Shown piece after piece: positions 61,351-64,000 of a DNA stretch of 64,000 bases. Position numbers and translations under genes: made by a program. The stretch is from Parabacteroides sp. (GTDB lineage: Bacteria; Bacteroidota; Bacteroidia; Bacteroidales; Tannerellaceae). Position 1 is the stretch's first letter. Every line of letters starts with the position of its first letter. The stretch spans positions 1 through 64,000 of the forward strand of contig JALFJR010000011.1 of the NCBI GenBank assembly GCA_022775005.1, read 5' to 3'. The notes beneath the pieces were generated by a model. That model did not search any database. It was not told the DNA's origin and saw nothing but the letters and a program-made list of their open reading frames with translations.

Positions 61351-62520
61351 TTATTTGAACAATTGCGGCGCAAAAAGCAACAGGTATTGACGCCAGTTGG
61401 CCCAGATATGTCCGCGGGTGGATTCGTGATAGACATAGGGGAAATCGACTGCCTCCATCTTCTTGCGGAAATCTTGGTTGGCCTCATAGAGGAAATCGGT
61501 GTTGCCAATCGCCAACCAGAAATACTTGTAGCCTGCCTGCTTCAATCCCTTCAACTTCCCTTCTAAGTTTTCATAGGCCGGGAGCGTTTGATCGACCGTA
61601 GTCATGTTTAAGCCGGCGGAGAAGAGACCGATATAGTCGAAATAGGTCGGGTGGTTGAGTGAGGTGTAGAGGGTGTGGAAACCGCCCATGGAGAGACCGG
61701 CGATGGCCCGATGTGCCTTGTCGGGGATGGTGCGATACTTCGTGTCGATGAACTGCACGATCTCCGGGAAGGCCAACTCATAATCGCCATTTTTGTAACC
61801 CGGCAGCTGGTTGGTCATCACTGGTTTGTAGGCATGGTTTTCGGAGGTCTCACCTGGAGCAGCCTGCTTGCCGGAGTTGCCGTTTGGCATGACCACGATC
61901 ATCGGCTCTGCCTTGCCTGCGGCGATCAGATTATCCATGATGCGTGCCACGTTGCCCAGCTCTACCCAGGCCGTCTCATCACCACCGCTACCATGCAAGA
62001 GGTAGAAGACGGGATAGGACTTGTTCTCCTTGCCATAGAAGGGAGGCAGATAGACGGAGAGACGGCGATCGGCTTGCAATCGGTTGGAGTGATACCAGGT
62101 AGTGATCATGTCGCCATGGGGCACATCCTTCACTTGATACATGTCGGCGAAGCCTCCGTTGATAAAAAAGACGCTGAAGATGTTGCCTACGTCGCGCTTG
62201 GTGAAGGGATTTACGGGATCGAGATCCACTACGCCATCGATGCTGAAGCGATAGGTGTACATCTCGGAGGGCAGTACCGGCGTGGTGTATTCCCAGACAC
62301 CAGCTTTGTTCTTTTTCATTTCGCCTTTTCCCTCATTGGCCTCCCAGTCGCCCAATACGAGCACCTGCTTGGCCTTGTCGGCTTGTAGCCGGAAAGTGAC
62401 GCTGTTGTCCGGATTGATCTCCGGAGATTGGATGTTCCCCTTGCGGAAACCTACGTTTTGTTGTGCTTGCGCAATCCCTGCCCAAAGGAAGCAGAGGATT
62501 AAGAAGAAGAGATTTCTCAT
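61351..62520 (-). CDS. CE1-family esterase with N-terminal early-set domain
   Basis: The 389-residue secreted protein (signal MRNLFFLILCFLWAGIAQA) has an N-terminal CBM48/E-set-like beta domain at about 25-120 (QVLVLGDWEANEGKGEMKK) and an alpha/beta-hydrolase domain of the D-ferulic/xylan esterase group. Ser lies in AGLSMGGFHTLY near residue 278, the oxyanion block FYLLHGSGGDETAW near 168, and the active His in STRGHIWANW near 371. It probably removes feruloyl or acetyl groups from plant glycans. Its neighbour GH106 is convergent. It lies 44 bp after the GntP gene, in the same run. Confidence 0.9.
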   Translation of the reverse strand: MRNLFFLILCFLWAGIAQAQQNVGFRKGNIQSPEINPDNSVTFRLQADKAKQVLVLGDWEANEGKGEMKKNKAGVWEYTTPVLPSEMYTYRFSIDGVVDLDPVNPFTKRDVGNIFSVFFINGGFADMYQVKDVPHGDMITTWYHSNRLQADRRLSVYLPPFYGKENKSYPVFYLLHGSGGDETAWVELGNVARIMDNLIAAGKAEPMIVVMPNGNSGKQAAPGETSENHAYKPVMTNQLPGYKNGDYELAFPEIVQFIDTKYRTIPDKAHRAIAGLSMGGFHTLYTSLNHPTYFDYIGLFSAGLNMTTVDQTLPAYENLEGKLKGLKQAGYKYFWLAIGNTDFLYEANQDFRKKMEAVDFPYVYHESTRGHIWANWRQYLLLFAPQLFK

Positions 62521-62564
62521 ACTTGATACATTTATAAATTAAACATTGATTTGAAAATGCTTTT

Positions 62565-63893
62565 TTATGCACCCACGAACTGGTTCAAGAGCATCACGCC
62601 GCAGATGCCGACAATAGAGACGATGATCTCCATGAGCGACCAAGAGCGGAGCGTGTCTTTCAAGCTGATATTAAAATATTCCTTGAACATCCAGAAACCG
62701 GAGTCGTTCACATGGGAGAACATCAGCGAGCCGGCACCGATGGCCAGTACCATCAGGTTGGGATCTACGCCTGTCTCACTCACCAAGGGGATCAACACGC
62801 TGGCTGCGGTCAAGGCAGCTACTGTAGCTGACCCGATCAATCCGCGGATGATGGCCGCCATCATCCAACCTAAGACCAGTGGGTGGATCGGCAATTGCCG
62901 AAGCAGCTCTGCCAATTGCAGGCTCACGCCGCTTTGTTCCATCACCTGCTTGAAAACACCCGATCCGGCGATGATCAGCAGGATACCGGCAATCTCCTTC
63001 ACCGCCTCAGCGTAGATGCCCATCACCTCCTTCATGGTGCGTCCTTGGCGGATGCCCAAAGTGTAGGTGGCGATCAAGATAGCGATCAACATCACCACGG
63101 TCGGCGAGCCGATGAAGGCGAATCGGGCATGCCACTCGGCAGAGAGGTCACTGACGAGGTATTCTGGAAGGGTGAAGAGGATTAACAGGAAGACGGGCAG
63201 CGTGGCACTGAGGAAACTGTTCCAAGTGTTCGGAGTTTTTCTTTCCGCTTGCTGGGTCTGTTCCGCTGAGAAGAGCGAGATGGGGCCACTCTGTATCTTT
63301 TTGAGGGTTTGGCTGAAAATAGGTCCTGCGATGACAATGGCAGGGATAGCGATCAGCAAACCATAGATGAGCGTCAATCCCATGTTCGCACCAAACTGGG
63401 CCACCAACGCCACAGGAGAGGGGTGGGGCGGTAAGAACCCGTGCGCCACACTGAGGGACGCCAGCATCGGTAATCCGATATAGACCGGCGGAAACTTGTA
63501 TTGGAAGGCTACCGAGAAGATGATCGGGATTAAGAGGACAAAACCGATATTATAAAATAAAGGTATGCCAACGGCGAAACCGGTCAACATCAAGCCCCAT
63601 TGGATGTGTTTGGTGCCGAAAGCGCCGACCATCACGGAGGCGATCCGTCCTGCCGCTCCACTTTCCGCCACCAATTTACCCAGCATCGCTCCAAAGATGA
63701 TGATCAGGGTCAGGCTCTCCATGATGCTGCCCACACCGTGATTGATGGTGGTGGGAACTTGGTCGATGGGGATGCCTAAGGCAATGCCTGCGAGGAGTGA
63801 GACAATGATGAAAGCGATAAATGCATCGATCTTGAGGTAAGAGATTAAAAGAATTAATCCAATGATGCTGGCTATGATGACAATGAATGACAT
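62565..63893 (-). CDS. GntP-family gluconate:proton symporter
   Basis: The 442-residue inner membrane protein has about 12 membrane helices and the GntP pattern: opening FIVIIASIIGLILLISYLKI, NHGVGSIMESLTLIIIFGAMLGKLVAESGAAGRIA, and PIFSQTLKKI near residue 200. It imports gluconate or a related aldonate with protons. It is the first gene of a leftward pair with the CE1 esterase. Whether the natural substrate is gluconate or another aldonate or organic acid cannot be told from sequence. A -7-like box TATATTCG on the minus strand lies shortly before the start. Confidence 0.92.
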   Translation of the reverse strand: MSFIVIIASIIGLILLISYLKIDAFIAFIIVSLLAGIALGIPIDQVPTTINHGVGSIMESLTLIIIFGAMLGKLVAESGAAGRIASVMVGAFGTKHIQWGLMLTGFAVGIPLFYNIGFVLLIPIIFSVAFQYKFPPVYIGLPMLASLSVAHGFLPPHPSPVALVAQFGANMGLTLIYGLLIAIPAIVIAGPIFSQTLKKIQSGPISLFSAEQTQQAERKTPNTWNSFLSATLPVFLLILFTLPEYLVSDLSAEWHARFAFIGSPTVVMLIAILIATYTLGIRQGRTMKEVMGIYAEAVKEIAGILLIIAGSGVFKQVMEQSGVSLQLAELLRQLPIHPLVLGWMMAAIIRGLIGSATVAALTAASVLIPLVSETGVDPNLMVLAIGAGSLMFSHVNDSGFWMFKEYFNISLKDTLRSWSLMEIIVSIVGICGVMLLNQFVGA

Positions 63894-63988
63894 ATTATAA
63901 TTGGTATTAGAACGATTTGTAACCGCGAATATAGAGAAAGATCATATATCTTTTGCCCGTATCATCCTCTCTTTTCCGAAAAAAGAAC

Positions 63989-63996
63989 TATATTTG
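63989..63996 (+). promoter_or_regulatory. -7 element of a gene beyond the window
   Basis: TATATTTG at the right edge points rightward, so a divergent gene probably starts just outside the window. The -33 element is not clear. Confidence 0.5.
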
Positions 63997-64000
63997 CGTC

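Noticed and set aside
61675..62388. Plus-strand frame of 237 residues opposite the CE1 esterase
   Set aside because: The esterase on the minus strand has a signal peptide and catalytic motif; the opposite frame has neither.

Overview
The window reads as chromosomal DNA of a gut or oral Bacteroidales, most like Parabacteroides/Tannerellaceae. The grounds are a SusC/SusD pair, type IX secretion genes (sprA, porT), Bacteroidetes-only families (DUF4827, DUF5606, DUF4374, long NusB), lipoproteins with acidic residues after the lipid cysteine, weak Shine-Dalgarno sites, and promoters of the TTTG-19 bp-TAnnTTTG type. The genus is inference from gene content. There is no prophage, insertion sequence, CRISPR array or rRNA operon.

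Layout. 1-2022 is the 3' end of sprA (+). 2276-5926 (-) is an operon of ATP-grasp, alpha-E/transglutaminase fusion and M14-like peptidase, a predicted but uncharacterised amide-bond chemistry set. 6284-9207 (+) holds a Gly/Tyr/Trp-repeat secreted protein and a FadL-type outer membrane protein. 9411-19612 (+) is a mostly housekeeping run: ECF sigma factor, a 57-residue protein, rpe, a short ComEC, NrnA-like phosphoesterase, DUF4827 lipoprotein, glmM, a lone cobI/cbiL, a RidA/chorismatase-like protein and the cytochrome c maturation fusion ccsBA. 19696-23887 (-) is a compact envelope cassette: nucleotidyltransferase-aminotransferase fusion, opine-dehydrogenase-like enzyme and flippase. A surface-type metallophosphoesterase follows. 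25430-29534 (+) is a cobalamin riboswitch driving a TonB receptor and a DUF4374 (XusB-type) lipoprotein.

29591-37448 is core metabolism: DUF5606, coaE, YbbR, yajC, nusB, ferredoxin, porT (+), cdsA, ftsH and rsfS. Two identical tRNA-Gln(CTG) genes, a ThuA gene remnant, dnaG and a cyclophilin with a duplicated C-terminal module follow. 42726-46367 encodes a sialate O-acetylesterase and a GH36 alpha-galactosidase, next to an IMP dehydrogenase that matches the Tritrichomonas type, DUF3467, SusD/SusC and an EEP-family phosphatase. 54590-58216 (+) is etfB-etfA-acyl-CoA dehydrogenase. A probably leaderless flavin-binding protein gene, a GH106 rhamnosidase, a CE1 esterase and a GntP transporter end the window.

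Three intergenic regions (2.0-2.2, 38.5-38.6 and 42.3-42.6 kb) carry tandem 22-43 nt units with dyad symmetry and a shared TCTAA motif, each beside a gene 3' end. One array shows base-pair covariation. With the envelope cassette, the riboswitch-controlled receptor pair and the ATP-grasp operon, these are the parts most worth a second look.
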